From contig NC_057920.1 of NCBI RefSeq assembly GCF_018873765.1, positions 11,049,307-11,113,306 of the forward strand: 64,000 bases of DNA, read 5' to 3'. The position numbers were made by a program, and so were the translations under genes. Below, in pieces: positions 1-12,987 of the stretch. Under the pieces are notes generated by a model. The model was not told where the DNA came from, searched no databases, and saw nothing but the letters and a program-made list of their open reading frames with translations. The stretch is from Telopea speciosissima (Eukaryota > Streptophyta > Magnoliopsida > Proteales > Proteaceae). Positions within the stretch are counted from its first letter, which is position 1; each line of letters starts with the position of its first letter.

Positions 1-489
1 AGAGGTAAAGATAATCCCAAATAATAAGCGGGATGGAGCCCAAGATAGAAATCACCCATTAGAGAAAATGCATAGACCGAAGGTGGTAGCAAAAGCAATA
101 AAACACCAAGTAGTGAGATAGCAATTAGCAACATGATATAAGGCCTATAATGGCCTTGGCAATGATTGTCGATGGCGTGAAGTCCCAATACGAGAAGATG
201 GAAGGCCTTACGAGGCCTGGCAAAGAGTGAAAGAGGGCAGGAGGCCTGGGTGAGGCCTAGTAGCGAGCGGAGGCCACATCGAGGGCTGGGTGAGTCCCAG
301 GCGAGGCGGCAGACAAGCCAGAAGGCCTAGGCAGGGTGGCACATAGGTTTGGGAGGCCTGAACGAGGCAGCGAAGTCTTGTCGGTGACCGGAAAGAGGAC
401 AAGAGTCCCTGGAGGGTCTCGACGAGATCTGGCAGTGATCGCAGGCAAAGGCCAAGCGGAGGCCTAGTGTCGACCGCAAGGGAGCAGAG

Positions 490-1376
490 GCCTTGGAGAT
501 GTAGATCACAAGTCCATATGTACCCGCAGGAACAAGCCCCAAAACCAGCCCAGCAAGGTTGGAGATTTGACTGCTGTGAGAAGCAGCCTAGTCTGATGAT
601 GTGGCAAGTTTTTGTTGGTTCGATGGAACATCACCTAAGGCAGCCTCAGCCCAAGCCGAGATGAAGCATGAAGAGGTTAAAAGACCAAAACACTGTTCAC
701 GTACTGTTCAAGTGAACAGTATCACAACCCATATTTTCCTTGTGTGGAGATATTTTTTTTGAAAATTTTGTGGGCCCATCAAGTGGAGAAAGATTCTATC
801 CTAAAGCTGCCATAGTTTAGTTTCTATTTTCAGTTTTAGAAAATATATTAGGTAGTTTCTAATTTTAGTTCGTTTCTATTTTTGTTTCCTTGCTTGTTTA
901 GAAGGCTGAACTATAAAGGCTAGTAGTTTCTAATTTTAGTTACCTTCTATTTTAGTTAGGATTTAGTAGTTGCTATTTACTAAGTTTCTATTTTAAATTA
1001 GTTCTTATTTTAGAAGTTTCTATTTTCTAATGTAAGCTTGCCTAAGCTATTAATAAGCCTCACATTATAATGAAGAAACAGAATAGGAGAAAAAAATTTC
1101 CAGGCCTTGTTGCCATCGGTTATGGAGAAATTCCTTGTTTCAACAGCTAGGATAGCTGTGGGTGAGAGACCCAAGGTGACAAGCCCATTCCCCTACCTCC
1201 CCCCCCCTTCTCTTCTTCTTCTTATCCTTTTTATATTCTTCTTCATATGTAACAGAGAAGTAGCAATAAAAAAAAGAGTTGCAGTTTTAACTTATTCTTT
1301 TCATTGTATCGACCCTGTTGCAATCGATCTCCCGCTGTTTTCCCTAGTTCGAGGTCGATTCTTGCATTACTTGGCG
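490..1376 (+). mobile_element. LTR fragment related to the solo LTR at 41785-42915
   Basis: Positions about 676-1060 share blocks with 41840-42250: CTGTTCACG...GTGAACAGT, CAAGTGGAGAAAGATTCTATCCTAA, and runs of tttctatttt. Both continue to a GGTGAGAGACC block. The left boundary is uncertain. The right end may be CTTGCATTA at about 1376. Confidence 0.5.
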
Positions 1377-1606
1377 GGGCCTAACAGTGCACAAGAGAAG
1401 GCTAGAGCCCTTAACGATGAGAGCCTAGTGGCCAGTGGGATGTTGGTAGGCACAAAGCCATGGTATGGTTAGTGAATCAGTGGATAAGTGAAGGCAGCAC
1501 ATCTTCAGGTAGCCATGCTCAGCCTTGGGAGGCCAAAGCCTCTACCATGTAGAGCTGACTTCTTTGTGTAGCGCAGGATAAACTTTGAAAAAAAAACCAT
1601 AGTATT

Positions 1607-1990
1607 GGGCTCTAATACCAAGTTGAGGAGAATAGATTGGCTTATCAGAGATGATAGAGGCCAATGTTGTTTATAATAAGAAAAAGGATTACAAAAAAAG
1701 TATGCTAGCTAAGGCTGAGTCACAGTCCTTATCTAGTCATAAAGATACAACGAACCTAGACACTGTCTAGTCAATGTCTATCCTAACAGATAGTGAGGTT
1801 GTTGCTTCTCTCTTCTCGCTCTTCACTCTCCTCTCTGCCCTCCCCACAATTGGGATTCGTGGTTCTCTTCTTTCTTCTCCCTCTTCTTCTCCTTTTCTTC
1901 CTTCAATCTGACCCACTACCAGCAAATCCTCCAATTGATCTTTGCATAAGTCCCTCAAACTAGACATCCAATTATGCATTCACAAATCCT
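1607..1990 (-). mobile_element. LTR and primer-binding-site remnant
   Basis: On the minus strand 1607-1621 reads TTGGTATTAGAGCCC, close to the initiator-Met tRNA primer-binding site TGGTATCAGAGCC. It directly follows a possible LTR end, so the LTR would run from about 1622 to the right. The far LTR boundary and any coding part were not recognised. Confidence 0.35.
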
Positions 1991-2040
1991 TTCATTCCCT
2001 GATAGCTGATTTCCCATCAAGCAATACAAACCACATATAA

Positions 2041-3234
2041 TGATGCAGATTCATCACCGAAATGGGCTTCTTTTATTAGGAATAAGTCTAGGATTGAGTT
2101 ATATACATGTTGGGCCTTTGATCCCATGGGTTTTAAATGTAATAGGCCACTTTTATGGGCCTAAACTATGGGTAATAAGGTTACATACGGGATTACTTAG
2201 TAGATTTCCTTGGTTAGTGGTCATGTGATCACTTAAGTGATCATGTGACTTGGTTAAGTGGTCATGTGACAACTTAAGTAGTAATATGACTATTTAATTG
2301 TTATTTAAGTTGGGCTGGATTAGGACTCTATAAATTCAGCCATGTTTTGAGTCTATTTCCTTTAGTATTTCAGTTTCCTAGTCAGTTTAAGTTACCTAAT
2401 AGGTTAAGGATTGGGTTAGGCTTTTACTTTTTAGAGTATAAGTCTATTTTGAGTCTTTTATATAAGGTTGTAAGGGGGCAAAACCTTGAACACGAATTTG
2501 ATTAATAAAAATTAGCTTTATGCTTGCTGCCATTGCTGCTGCTGTTTTACTCTTCTGAGAGTGTTTGCCTTGTGGTACCATCAAGGAAGAAAGGGCAGGT
2601 GGATCTCCTGCAACTCCTTGCGCCATGAACGGCCGGAAGGATCCCAATTTGAAGGTAGTTCTATCCTTCACTTCTGTCCAAGCTGCTGCCAATGGATTTC
2701 TGCTGCAACTTGTTCATTAATTTCTTCTTCTAATCCTCTACTCCTTCCCCCAATTGATCCCCCTTTATTTTTGTTTGAATTCCATTAAACACTAGATCTT
2801 GCTGTCCAGCCATATTTGACCATCAGAATTATTTCAAATTCAAACCACAACCTCCATAACTCCAGATTTAACCATCTGATTTAGCTGTAACTTTCAGCAT
2901 ATATTCCCCTCCACCCCACCCACACTCGACCTATAGCCCTTGCCCTAACTCCACCTCTAAACCCTAGATTCCATCACTTCCCTATTTCCCAAAACCCTAA
3001 CCCTAGTTGCTGCCCAATTACATCTAAACTACTTCTACTCATCCAAAACCAATAAAACCTAGTTCATTAGACTCCCATAAACCTGCCTAGGATCATATAA
3101 GACTCATCCCCATTATCCTAACCCTAACCCTAAATTTGACCTAAAACCTCAATTCTGCCCCCATCGAACCAGCAGCTTACAGATCCTGGTTGATTGGCTC
3201 CTAGTAGGTCTCCTAGCTATCTAGGACTACATTA
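2041..3234 (+). mobile_element. Solo LTR, family TGATGCAG...CTACATTA
   Basis: It begins TGATGCAG and ends CTACATTA, with flanking five-base duplications tataa (2036-2040) and tatag (3235-3239), one mismatch. The first 150 bp match the starts at 18786, 21397 (inverted) and 39734 (TTGGGCCTTTG..CCCATGGG, TTTATGGGCCTAAA). Its 3' half matches the solo LTR at 14737-15965 (AGGTGGATCTCCT, GGTTCTATCCTTC, CCTCCAATCCC-like). No internal region is present, so it is a solo LTR inside TAF6 intron 8. Confidence 0.8.
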
Positions 3235-3634
3235 TATAGGTTCTGATTTTCCATTAAAACATCTAGAATTTCAGAGAATTTCCTCCCTATCCTGCTGCAC
3301 TCAAGAACACAAAAGAGATCATGTTTTCCCAAGCAAAAGCCTATTTAGACATCACAAAAACAAATACAATCATCCTATCTAGTGCAATAAATCATTTCTT
3401 ACAGAATTCTTAGAAAGTGAACTGAGACCTAATCAAGAATGCATCTTTTCAACTAAAAATATGGTAAATCCTTTAGGAACAACAGTTGACTGAAAATCAA
3501 GCTTAGCTCTAGAGAAACCCAAGTTGCTTGCCTTGGGATGACTGATCTTACTTCAGAAATTTCATTCATTTTCATACATATCAGACAACAATCACAACAA
3601 CAGTATACACACATACTATATATATATGTCTCAC

Positions 3635-6600
3635 CTATTGCATATGGAAGCAACCAGTTTTGCGGTGAAGTTTCTAAGCTCCCAGTGGTTGTCAGTAAAC
3701 CTGTTCCCCAACCTTTTAGCCACAAGGCAGGTAATCACAGATGGCATCATTTGGTGTAGCTGAACAAGGAAAGGCAACATGTCACATAAGTGGAAGATAG
3801 ACCTTTAAAACAAAGTAAACCAATGTATGTACTACTTGCTACCTCAACACACATGCAGGAAGATCCAAATCACCAGTCAACAATCAGAACAAGGAGGCCT
3901 CCAAGCTACATATTAACCAATCATGATTCTAGACATCCTAATTACAATTCTCCTGTTCAGTTCAAAAAATGGTTAATATAATCAAGGTCAACAGATCATC
4001 CGACAAGGATGACAACGTACAACATTTTCTCCTTAGAGAAACCCGTAATGGTGGATTCCACTTCAGTTAAACCATCCTCCAAGGGCACCACACTAAGGGT
4101 CAATTAATTGCATACTGCATCACTATCTCCCTAAATAATCTCCTAATTGAAACAATAAACTTGTCACAAACCCGTAATACAGTGTTCTTACTGGCAGCCA
4201 TGTAAATTATAGCAATACAACTGCCACAATGGCAACATTGATGGCCACATCAGCATAACCACCCAAAAAAGAAGCCATGGAATCATACAACCAACATTAG
4301 AATATCAGGCAGGCAATGACTGGCAATATACTTTCCCCGCACAGCCTGTAAGTTATAGATTCTAGTGCAGAACTGGGTAGCAATGTTTAATGTGCTGAAA
4401 TCTAACCTCATCAGTGCCACCAATGCCATGGACAACCATGAGCATTGACGCCATAAAGAGGTGAAGCAAACTGTTTTCCATGAGAAGTTTTTTCTCACAG
4501 TTTTTTTTTTCTGGGGGAGGATAAGGTCCTATCAGATGAAATGATCATAGATTTCAGGAGAAAGACCAAGCATATAAAAGGTTCTAATGCCCAAAAAGAC
4601 TGTATATATAAATTCTTCTTTTTCATTCCTGGAGGAGCTCTAAGCTAGTCGATTACAGAGCAGGTATAGGAGGATCTGTATATGTATCTGTTTTAAAAAT
4701 CAGAAAATTGGATCAGATATCGGACATCCTATTAAACATAACAGGGCATAAAATACACAGCGCCTCATGTTTATAAGCACTCCCACTACTGCATTAAATA
4801 ATACCATGCTTACATAAGGTTCTATGTGTATGTGTGGATTCTGAAGAAGGCTCCGAACAACACGCATCAAAGCAAATAGAAGTTGGAAATCATTCAAACT
4901 TCGAGTAACCTGAAATTATTAGTAGAACAATCAAGTCAGAATGACTAGTTAAAAGATTTCGAATTTTCAACAAGAAATTATATCACTTAGCAGTTCCCCT
5001 TCATGGTTGATAGTGCCTCAACCTATGCAAATGGATCCAAACTATCCACTTGATAGAGCAGGTCTTCTAAGGATCACAGGAAAGAAGAATGCCAATACTA
5101 AAGGGCTTTGTTAACTAGTAATGCCTTCTTTTCTGACCTAATTTAAACATATTTGTTTACCTTCAAATAAAGGCAATCAATAAAATACTTTTGGGCCATT
5201 AGGATTGTGTGAGATTCAGGCTAAAATCCATTTAAAAATGATCGAGTATTGGTTAAAATATTAAAATCATGTCGATTACAATACCTCATCAGCAATATAA
5301 TACGTGAAATAAGGAACTAAAGGATGAAGTCCAGAATCAGTAGCCAAGCTCACTAAAGCTTCTTTAAAGAGGACGGAATCTGACCTACTCACAGTAAGCT
5401 CAGTGATCTTGTCAAAGTATAGCTGCAAAGGCAATCACACAATGAATTCAAAATGAATTATATAAAATTAGATGGGAAGAACTCAGGAAGATTTTGCAGC
5501 CGGGGATGGGATATACAATGTTTACCTGAAGTTCCCTAGACAATACGTGCTTAACAGGTAACTTAATGTCAGAAGGAAATGCATCCTCTTTGTGTTCTGA
5601 CTTTTTGTTTTCAGGAGGAGCTACAAGTGCTACAAAGCAACCAAAACCAATCTAAGATCAGGCGCATTCTCCAGCTAGGGAAATCAGCAGCAGCACAAAG
5701 AAACAAATTTTGATTCATTTCAGAAAATGAAGATTTAAAAATTAAGAAAAACTACATCCTCCAAGCCATAAAGAGTGTCCCGTTTGGAGTTTTAATATTT
5801 TCCAGATTCTTTGTCGACTATCATTTATTGCATTCACTTTTTCCCACATTCCAAAATACCCTTAGTTATGTGTTCTGTTGAAAATTAAAAAGCAAAACTA
5901 CATGAACAATAAAGATCTCAATGGTAGTTGGAAACTTTGAATAAAATTATAGGGTAATTAGTTACATAACTACTACACTTTAAAAAGCAAGAATTGTTAA
6001 AATGGACAGTCATCATTGTGGAATTGAGGAAGTAATGATTAAAAAAATCTGATGTAAATGCCTCCATACATCCTGTATGCCGTTCTGATATTAGTGAATA
6101 GTGGTCATGAAAAAGAAAGGAATTAATTGAAATGGAAGAGAATAATAATATTTCAAGAAATGGAATGTACGCCCTCACGTCATGCCCTAAAGAAGTAGTA
6201 TTACGATTAACACAATAACACATCAAATTAAAATCATCATGAATTTTTTGAAGACCTACAAGATATTACCAGCATGTCAAGCACCTTTTCGTAAAGAGTA
6301 CAAGCTAGCCCTGCATCCTTACTGACAACAGTAGCATACACTGGGAAAATTACAAGGACAAGGGTTCGTTTAATGTGGTTAATTAGTAATAGGGAAATCT
6401 AGGGGAATCAGAAGCTGAATCAAATCCTTCATAATTGAAAGCCTTTGAACGCAAAGTATGGCAGACAGCTATTTTCTGTTAGTTTCCCATCCCTTGGGTG
6501 TAATACAACTCATAGAGACCGTCAGTATTCTAATTGACAGAGGAATGCAATGAACTGAAACCACCAACCCAAATTGAGTGCAACCAAGCCTTCCACCCAC

Positions 6601-9349
6601 TACTATTTTACTCCTAGCTAACATAAAAAATATCATAATAAAAAAATAACTCAGACACAGACCTTCCACTGGGGCATTTTCTGGAATAGCTGGTTGTACT
6701 CCTTCAATAGCAAGCCAGTGAGTAACAACTCCAGTGTCAAGTGGTGCTTTTGGTAGAGGTGCTTCAATTACCTACATATGCCACGTAAGAATATTGGTAC
6801 AGTATGAGGAACTTTAACACTAAAAAAATTGAAAGGACATTAAAGACATCAAATGAAAGTTCTTACATCCTTAAACTCCACATCTTTGTCATCAATATAG
6901 AACAAATCTTTATGCCCAACAGCTCTTTTGAACCGCAAGGGATCACCAGAAGCAAAACCATAAATTGGCTGAGACAGGAGCCACAGATGTGTATAAGAAA
7001 CGGAGGCATTTTTACAGTGGAAATTAAAGATGATTATGTCTCTTGGAAAATGAACCCAAAGAATTTCAACTTTCAAAAAAGAAAAAAAGGGTGCACCCAG
7101 TGCACGAGGCTCCCGCCACTGCAGGGTCTAGGGAGGGTCATAATGTACGCAGCCTTACCCCCGCTTTGCAGAGAGGCTGTTGCCAGAGACTCGAACCTGT
7201 GACCACTTGGTCACAATGGAGCAACCTTACTGTTGCACCAATGATCAATAATGTCAGACAATACGATAATTCTTTTTTTTCTAAAATAGATACTGGTCAT
7301 GATCATAAGAGTGGAAATATGTCAAGCTTTGACAAACAAAACCTGCCAAAGAAGCAATGAAGGAAGCTCGTTGTTGTGCTACCAAACAAGACTACGGGCT
7401 TTGCTCTCCTTTACAATATGAAGAAAGAATAAGGGTTGAAGTTTAGATCACTCACAATAGTCCTACCAAGGTTCTAAATCTCGGTTTCGAAGCCAGTTTC
7501 AACACTGGCCGAAACCGAGATTACCCAGGTTTCGATCAAAACCTGGTCGAAAGCTGGTATTTTTCTGGGCCAAACTCGAAATGTCATGGGCTGGTTGAAA
7601 CTGGTCGAAACACGGTATTTTTTTAGTCAAAACTGGATGAAACCTGATACGAAACAATTTCGACTCATGGTTGCGTACCGGTACCTGTCGAAGCCGAAAT
7701 TAAGAACCATGGTTCTGCCTATAGAAAAGATCATGAAAGAGGCAGCAAAATCTACTAGGAAATAGAAGTGTAGGCCCTCCTTGAGATGGGGAGAAGGTTT
7801 GATCCCATATATTCATATTTGTATCATTGTCAGATCGAAAATATTTACTTTCATCCAAATGTGGAGGAACTGGCAACCAATTAATGGTAACCGGCTCATC
7901 TTTGCCACAGGCCAGATCCTCTATATACGCTAGCTAAATTGGTCTTTCCTTGGCCCACTATTGGCCAAACCACCTGGGCACTTGGCCTAATGTGAGTAGG
8001 ATCATCCTTAGCTCAATAACAGTGAATCAAAATATTTTGTAGCCATCGGCACAAATTAGGTGTGATGGGTAATGAATAACTCTAATACAATGCCAATAAG
8101 ACTACATGATAAATTTTTTTGATAGACACTAGTCATGCTCAGAAAAGGGGGAATATATCATCACACTTTGACAATCAACCATGCCAAAAAGCAAGTTACA
8201 GTGAATCAAAATAGTTTGTAGCCATTGGCACAAAATAGATCTGATGGGTAACGAACAACCAAATACAAGAGAAATGACCTAAGGAGAATAAGAATCTGTA
8301 TGAATGAAGTGATGACCGTTTCAACTAAATCAGCAACTAAGTGAACCAAATAAATGCTATCAACATTATAAAACCTAACTATACTACCTCAACATTTCGT
8401 AAGCTTAGTGCACTATCCACATCATCTGCTGTCAAAATTGTCCGCTTTGAGTGGCGCATACACTTGATAGCCTCCTGCATTTTCAGAATAGTTAACTCCT
8501 CATAGTCCGTGCAGTCGATGAATTAAGATAATAAAAATTTGAATATATGAAGTACAAACATTAGGGAAGGCAAAATACATATGTGAATCAAGGCAAAACA
8601 AAGAAGCCAAATAGAAACTGCCAGAATTCATTATTCACTAGCCATATACATGAACAATAAGTAGTTATCAACTGTCAGTGGCACCCATTTCATGGGATTA
8701 GCAATTTTATTTGCTATGAGCTTAGCAATGATTCAAGTCAATGAACCAAACCTCATTGAATCTGCCTGGGGTGAGCCACATCAATTGCTCCACTCTATTT
8801 AATTCAACATCAGATTCCAACTCGAATCATTCCTCAAAATTTCAATGGTTCAACACAAGAAGTTAGGAAGCTTTCCCCTCACACACCTCCAGTTTCAATG
8901 AAATTAATTCTCAGTTCTCATGGTACATTCATTGTACCTTAAAATGCGAGGTAGAACCATCCTAGAAAACTTTCCTCATCTTGTCACCAGCAGTGCTAGG
9001 TTCCCTAAAATAAATAAATTTATCGTTCCATTGTTCCTAGTCTCTGGCATTCAATTATCTACGCATCCTCATCTAAAGCTACACAATTAGCATAGCAGTA
9101 ACCATGTCGTATCAATTGCACAAACTATGTAACGGTTAAACTAGCAATAGAAAAATAAATTTCCTAGAATCAAAACGAAAACCAAATGCAGCAGCCAACA
9201 AAAAATGTATAAACTGCGATTACCTGCATGATCTCCCGCAAACGATACTCCACATCAGGAGCAAGGGCGAGTGTGACATCTGGAGACAAATTGCTAATCC
9301 CAATGCTCTGTGCGATGACCTCTATGGTCTCTTTAGGCACAATACTCAT
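3635..9349 (-). CDS. TAF6: TAF6, TFIID subunit 6 (3' part beyond window edge)
   Basis: Transcription initiation factor TFIID subunit 6, a nuclear histone-fold protein that pairs with TAF9 in TFIID and SAGA-type complexes. Exons, in transcription order: 9224-9349, 8388-8474, 6867-6968, 6663-6771, 5526-5629, 5285-5422, 4814-4909, 3635-3759. All joins have GT/AG and consistent phase (887 nt, about 295 codons). The protein starts [18 protein letters not shown] and has the plant TAF6 histone fold in about residues 1-70 ([13 protein letters not shown], then [18 protein letters not shown]). It continues with [41 protein letters not shown] and [18 protein letters not shown], the start of the HEAT-like C-terminal half. 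Known plant TAF6 proteins are around 500-550 residues, so roughly 200-250 residues should lie left of position 1. No lesions were seen. It is divergent from the TMEM147-like gene. Confidence 0.95.
7072..7241 (-). mobile_element. Au-type SINE in TAF6 intron 2
   Basis: On the minus strand it starts TTGGTGCAACAGTAAGG, has the pol III B-box GGTTCGAGTC (7188-7197), then AGGCTGCGTACATTATGACC and CCTGCAGTGGCGGGAGCC, and ends in a T-rich tail. This is the Au SINE consensus layout known from many angiosperms. A second copy on the plus strand lies at 32014-32178. Confidence 0.9.
7450..7715. mobile_element. MITE-like foldback, GGTTCT ends
   Basis: The left end (GGTTCTAAATCTCGGTTTCGA) and the reverse complement of the right end (GGTTCTTAATTTCGGCTTCGA) form imperfect terminal inverted repeats of about 21 bp. 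The interior is built from repeated cgaaacnggt words. No coding capacity and no clear target duplication were found. It lies in TAF6 intron 2. Confidence 0.5.
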
Positions 9350-11260
9350 CTTCCTCTTCAGAAATATTTCATCAATTTATACACAATGGAGACTTTGCTT
9401 CAAAACTCATCTTCTTCTGTTATTAACAAAGACTTGAAGACAAATTACCCAGTGAATGGTGCTTCAACTCTGGACGAATCTTTAAGGATACCTCCTCAAC
9501 CTGGTTTTGTGAAACTAAACTGTGATGCGGCATTGCCATTAGAAGAAGATAGAGGTTGTCTTTGGGTTTATAGTCAGCGACGATTTGATTAAACATGGAA
9601 CTAAAACTCTGAAGCCGACTAATTTTCGACTTTGGAAAAACCGAGTTGACTCGAGATCCCGGTCGAGTTGGTATTTTTTTTTTATCAACGCAAAGTTTGG
9701 TTGCATCGGGTTTTAGAGTTTGTCTAGAACTTAACACTCAGTTTATTTTAGGCCGTTTAAACACAATGGCATTATCAGATTTAGTAAAAATAAAGTTCAA
9801 ATAGGAGTTCACTTAGTGAAAAATCAGGACAAACATCGAACAAACACTTTTACTTATGCCTAAAATCATTCAAGTAAATGATTTTGAATTTTATTTATTT
9901 AAGATAAAATTCATAAATAAGCAAATACCTCCCTATTTGAATCCAATACAAATAGTTAAAAAATAAAATTCAAAGAGAAAAAAAAGTCAACCTCTAATTC
10001 AATGACTAAAAACTGAATTTTCGACGGTAGATGCAATTTTCAACTTTCTAATGCTATGAATTTCTCAAATCTAAAAATTCCACAAATCTTAATATGGTAA
10101 AACATTGCTAAAACCCAAAAATTCGATAAAATATTCATTTGTTTGATGTCCAAACAAATATTTTATTGAACCTTGCTAAGTATGCTCAATCCAAGAATAC
10201 TGTATATCTACCTTTGCTTTAGTAATATATCTTTTGTTTTTCCATCAAACAAATATATTTTTATTCACAACACTTTTGATAGCATTTGCGCACACCAAAT
10301 TAAGTTTGACTGAAACATATATCCCTCGATATAAATCAGATTTAAGCAATCTTTTTTTTTTTTTGAAAAGAACAAATCAAATTTTAATGGGAAAAAAACT
10401 GTGCAACCATGGAATGAGGTATCGGTATCAGATCGACCGGATCGAACCGGTATTGATTGAGTCTGATATCAATATCTGGTCGATTCTAAATTGGGTATCG
10501 GTATTAGATCAAGGATAGAATCGTAAAAAAACATAATAAAAGTAAGGGTAAAATTGACCGAGTCAAGCTGATATCGATTTCTCAACCACTACTCTCTACT
10601 ATGTGGTAAAAGAGTAATAAAAAAAGGGAAAAAGAACATTGCATGACATTGTCCCTAAGCCCTCTCACATAATAAACAGTGGGATCCATGGTGACTCTCT
10701 ATCCTATTATGACCATGTGAACCCCATATGAATTATACCATTTTCAACCCCTCATTGATGTAACATGCAAATTCTTTCTTACACTGGCCTTAAGAAGCCC
10801 CCCCCCTAAAAAACAAACAATTGAGTGAAGTTTTTCTATCTCTATGGTTAGGAGTTAGGACCAAGGATTAAGGTATCGGTATTAGATCAGTCGGATCGTA
10901 TTGATGTCGATTGAAGCCAATACTATTACTTGGTTGATCCTAGATTGGGTATTAGGATTGGATCAGGGTAAGATCATACAAAAAAAAACCTGTTTTTCAA
11001 TAAAGAGCAGAGGTAAAATTGATCTCAATCCCTGAGTGCAACACACAGTTTGTCAGCTTCCAATAAAATTATGAATGTGTGAAACAAGTTAGTTTTCTTT
11101 TTTGATGAAAGTGTAATCACACAAACCACACATCAATCTCAAAACATTAACCGACTTTTAGAACCGTGGAATGACGAATATACACAACATACACCACACG
11201 CTCACACTCGATGTGGTGTGAAACTAATTAGTTGCTGGATGGAATAGAGGTAGAGTTGAG
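9350..11260. other. Intergenic, TAF6 side of divergent region
   Basis: No gene was seen. Apart from the RNase H fragment it is AT-rich. It has degenerate GTATCGGTATnaGATC-type repeat pieces at about 10411-10590 and 10868-10990 that resemble the small MITEs at 23458 and 34370. The TAF6 promoter should lie at its left end. Confidence 0.5.
9400..9592 (+). pseudogene. LINE RNase H (RVT_3) fragment
   Basis: The reading frame contains IPPQPGFVKLNCDAALPLEE, the start of the RNase H-like domain that closes many plant L1-type LINE ORFs (pattern PP..G..KLN.DAA). The frame stops after about 65 codons and the rest of the domain is missing. It lies just upstream of the TAF6 start on the opposite strand. 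Confidence 0.6.
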
Positions 11261-12792
11261 TAAGGCTGCAATAGGGTCGGTCTGGCCAAGCTATATAGAA
11301 CCATAGCCCAACCCTGAGTCCCCTTAGTTGGGCCCAGGCTTGACCCAACCCTGACTTAGGGCCTAAAAAATTAAACCCTGACCCGCCCTTAGGGTCGGGC
11401 CTTGATCATGGGGAGGGGGAAGGAAATGCATGGGTTGAAATGGGCCGGAATGGGCCAGGGAGAAAATTATCAATTTTACGTAAAATAACACTATAATAAA
11501 ATTCTCACGGAAATCGAAGCAATTCCTAGGTTTTGATTGATTCTGTCTTCGAACGGGTTTCTTGTTTCTCGAACGAAACCCCTTCTCTGGTTTACTAAGT
11601 TTGCATCATTTGGTTTCTCAAAAGAAATCCTTCTCCGTCGTTTGAGAGTGTTTTTCTCTGCCATTTGTGCGTGTTCTTCTCCGCCGTTTGGCTTGCCATT
11701 TCTCCGCCATTTGTGCGTGTAATACTTCTCTTCTCCTTTTCTGCTCCGTCCACCATGATCCTTGGAAATGTTGGCGACGACGTCGACAACAATGATGACG
11801 AATCCACCACTCTGTTCAAGGATCATCACCGCCCCGTCTTTTTCGTTTTCTTTGTGTAGTCTGTTTGTAGTTAATGCTAACCCTGATGCTAGTGGCACTG
11901 AGATTATCGTCAACTTAGAAGCTCTAGCTATCGTTCAACCTTCACCATACCTCTCCTGTTGCCGGTCAAATCTCCACTCGCCAATCCAGTAGATCCTTAC
12001 AGAAATGTTCGAAAGTAGGTTGTGGCAATGTTTCAGATGATTTTTTTGTTGTCTATCGAAGCTCCACTCGTCAATCCAACAGACCTTTGCCGTTCTAGCA
12101 GGTTTATTTGAAAGTAGACTGTGGTAGCGTGTCGACACACGTGGGAAGTTTGGCATTGATCTGTTCGGCACGTATGGGCCCCCCTCTAATGGCACGTATG
12201 TGCATGCGCTTATCTTTAGCTGTGTCTACAGTTTTTTCTCTAGGGATATGGTTGTAATCCATCCCATACTCTGGATGACCCAGTCAATGGCATGTGAGAT
12301 TGGATCAATGTTCACTCCTTGGTTCTGGATATTGTATATCCATACATTATGTTTATCATGCTCTCTATCTGCTTTATGTATTTTGTTTTCCTTTGTTTGG
12401 CGTTGGGTGCGCATGAATGAATAGCCTTCTTTTCTACCAAAAAAAAAAAAAAAAAAAAAACTATAATAAACTATAATAAAATATATTATATCACTTATTA
12501 TCTTCTTATATAATATATTATACAACAAAATGTGGGTGACGTTTAAAGTTTATAATATATATATATATATTATATCAATATATATTTTATAGTATAACTT
12601 AAAATAGGGTCGGGTTGGATCGGGCCAAACTTAGCTTGATGCCTCAACCCTAACCCGACCCGACCAAACTTGACCCTGACTCAGGGTCAGAAATTTTCAG
12701 CCCTAACCTGCCCTTAAGGCCAAATATTTCAGCCCAAAATCTATTCGGGCTAAGGGTGGGTTCGGACCGACATGGCCAAACTTGCACCCCTG
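11261..12792. mobile_element. hAT-type non-autonomous element near TMEM147 promoter
   Basis: It is flanked by a perfect eight-base duplication gagttgag (11253-11260 and 12793-12800), the hAT target-site length. Ends are TAAGGCTGCAA and the complement CAGGGGTGCAA, typical of hAT termini, with sub-terminal GGGTCGG words at both sides. No transposase frame was recognised. It contains an imperfect tandem repeat of about 80 bp (about 11960-12130) and an A-run near 12440. The right end is 195 bp before the TMEM147 start codon. Confidence 0.8.
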
Positions 12793-12987
12793 GAGTTGAG
12801 GCTCTTCTCTATGCGGGTCGTATAGCAAAAGGTACGTAAGATCGTATATCCCAGTCCACTTCCTACCTGAACCGATTCGGCTTTGGCTGGTAACGCAGTG
12901 CCTCGCGCTTCCTGTTCCGACTCAATAAGCAGAGCATAGTTTTGAGAGAGAGGGACATAGATCGCTCGAGGAGAGAGAGAAAGAAAG

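Larger units (their letters stand above)
1..3634 (-). other. TAF6 intron 8 (partial), filled with LTR remnants
   Basis: After the donor at 3634 (GTGAGA on the minus strand) no further TAF6 exon could be found down to position 1, so this stretch is read as one intron longer than 3.6 kb. It holds LTR fragments and a solo LTR, listed separately. Positions 1-480 are GC-rich with many gaggcctgg-like words and look like retrotransposon-derived sequence with no coding signal that I recognise. Confidence 0.6.

Noticed and set aside
208..664. Overlapping frames in the GC-rich left edge
   Set aside because: They exist on both strands because the region is GC-rich; no protein family recognised.
1107..1472. 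121-codon plus frame
   Set aside because: Lies within LTR-related sequence with poly-pyrimidine runs; no domain recognised.
11491..11913. 140-codon minus frame inside the hAT element
   Set aside because: Low-complexity, overlaps several other frames in the same stretch and has no transposase motif.
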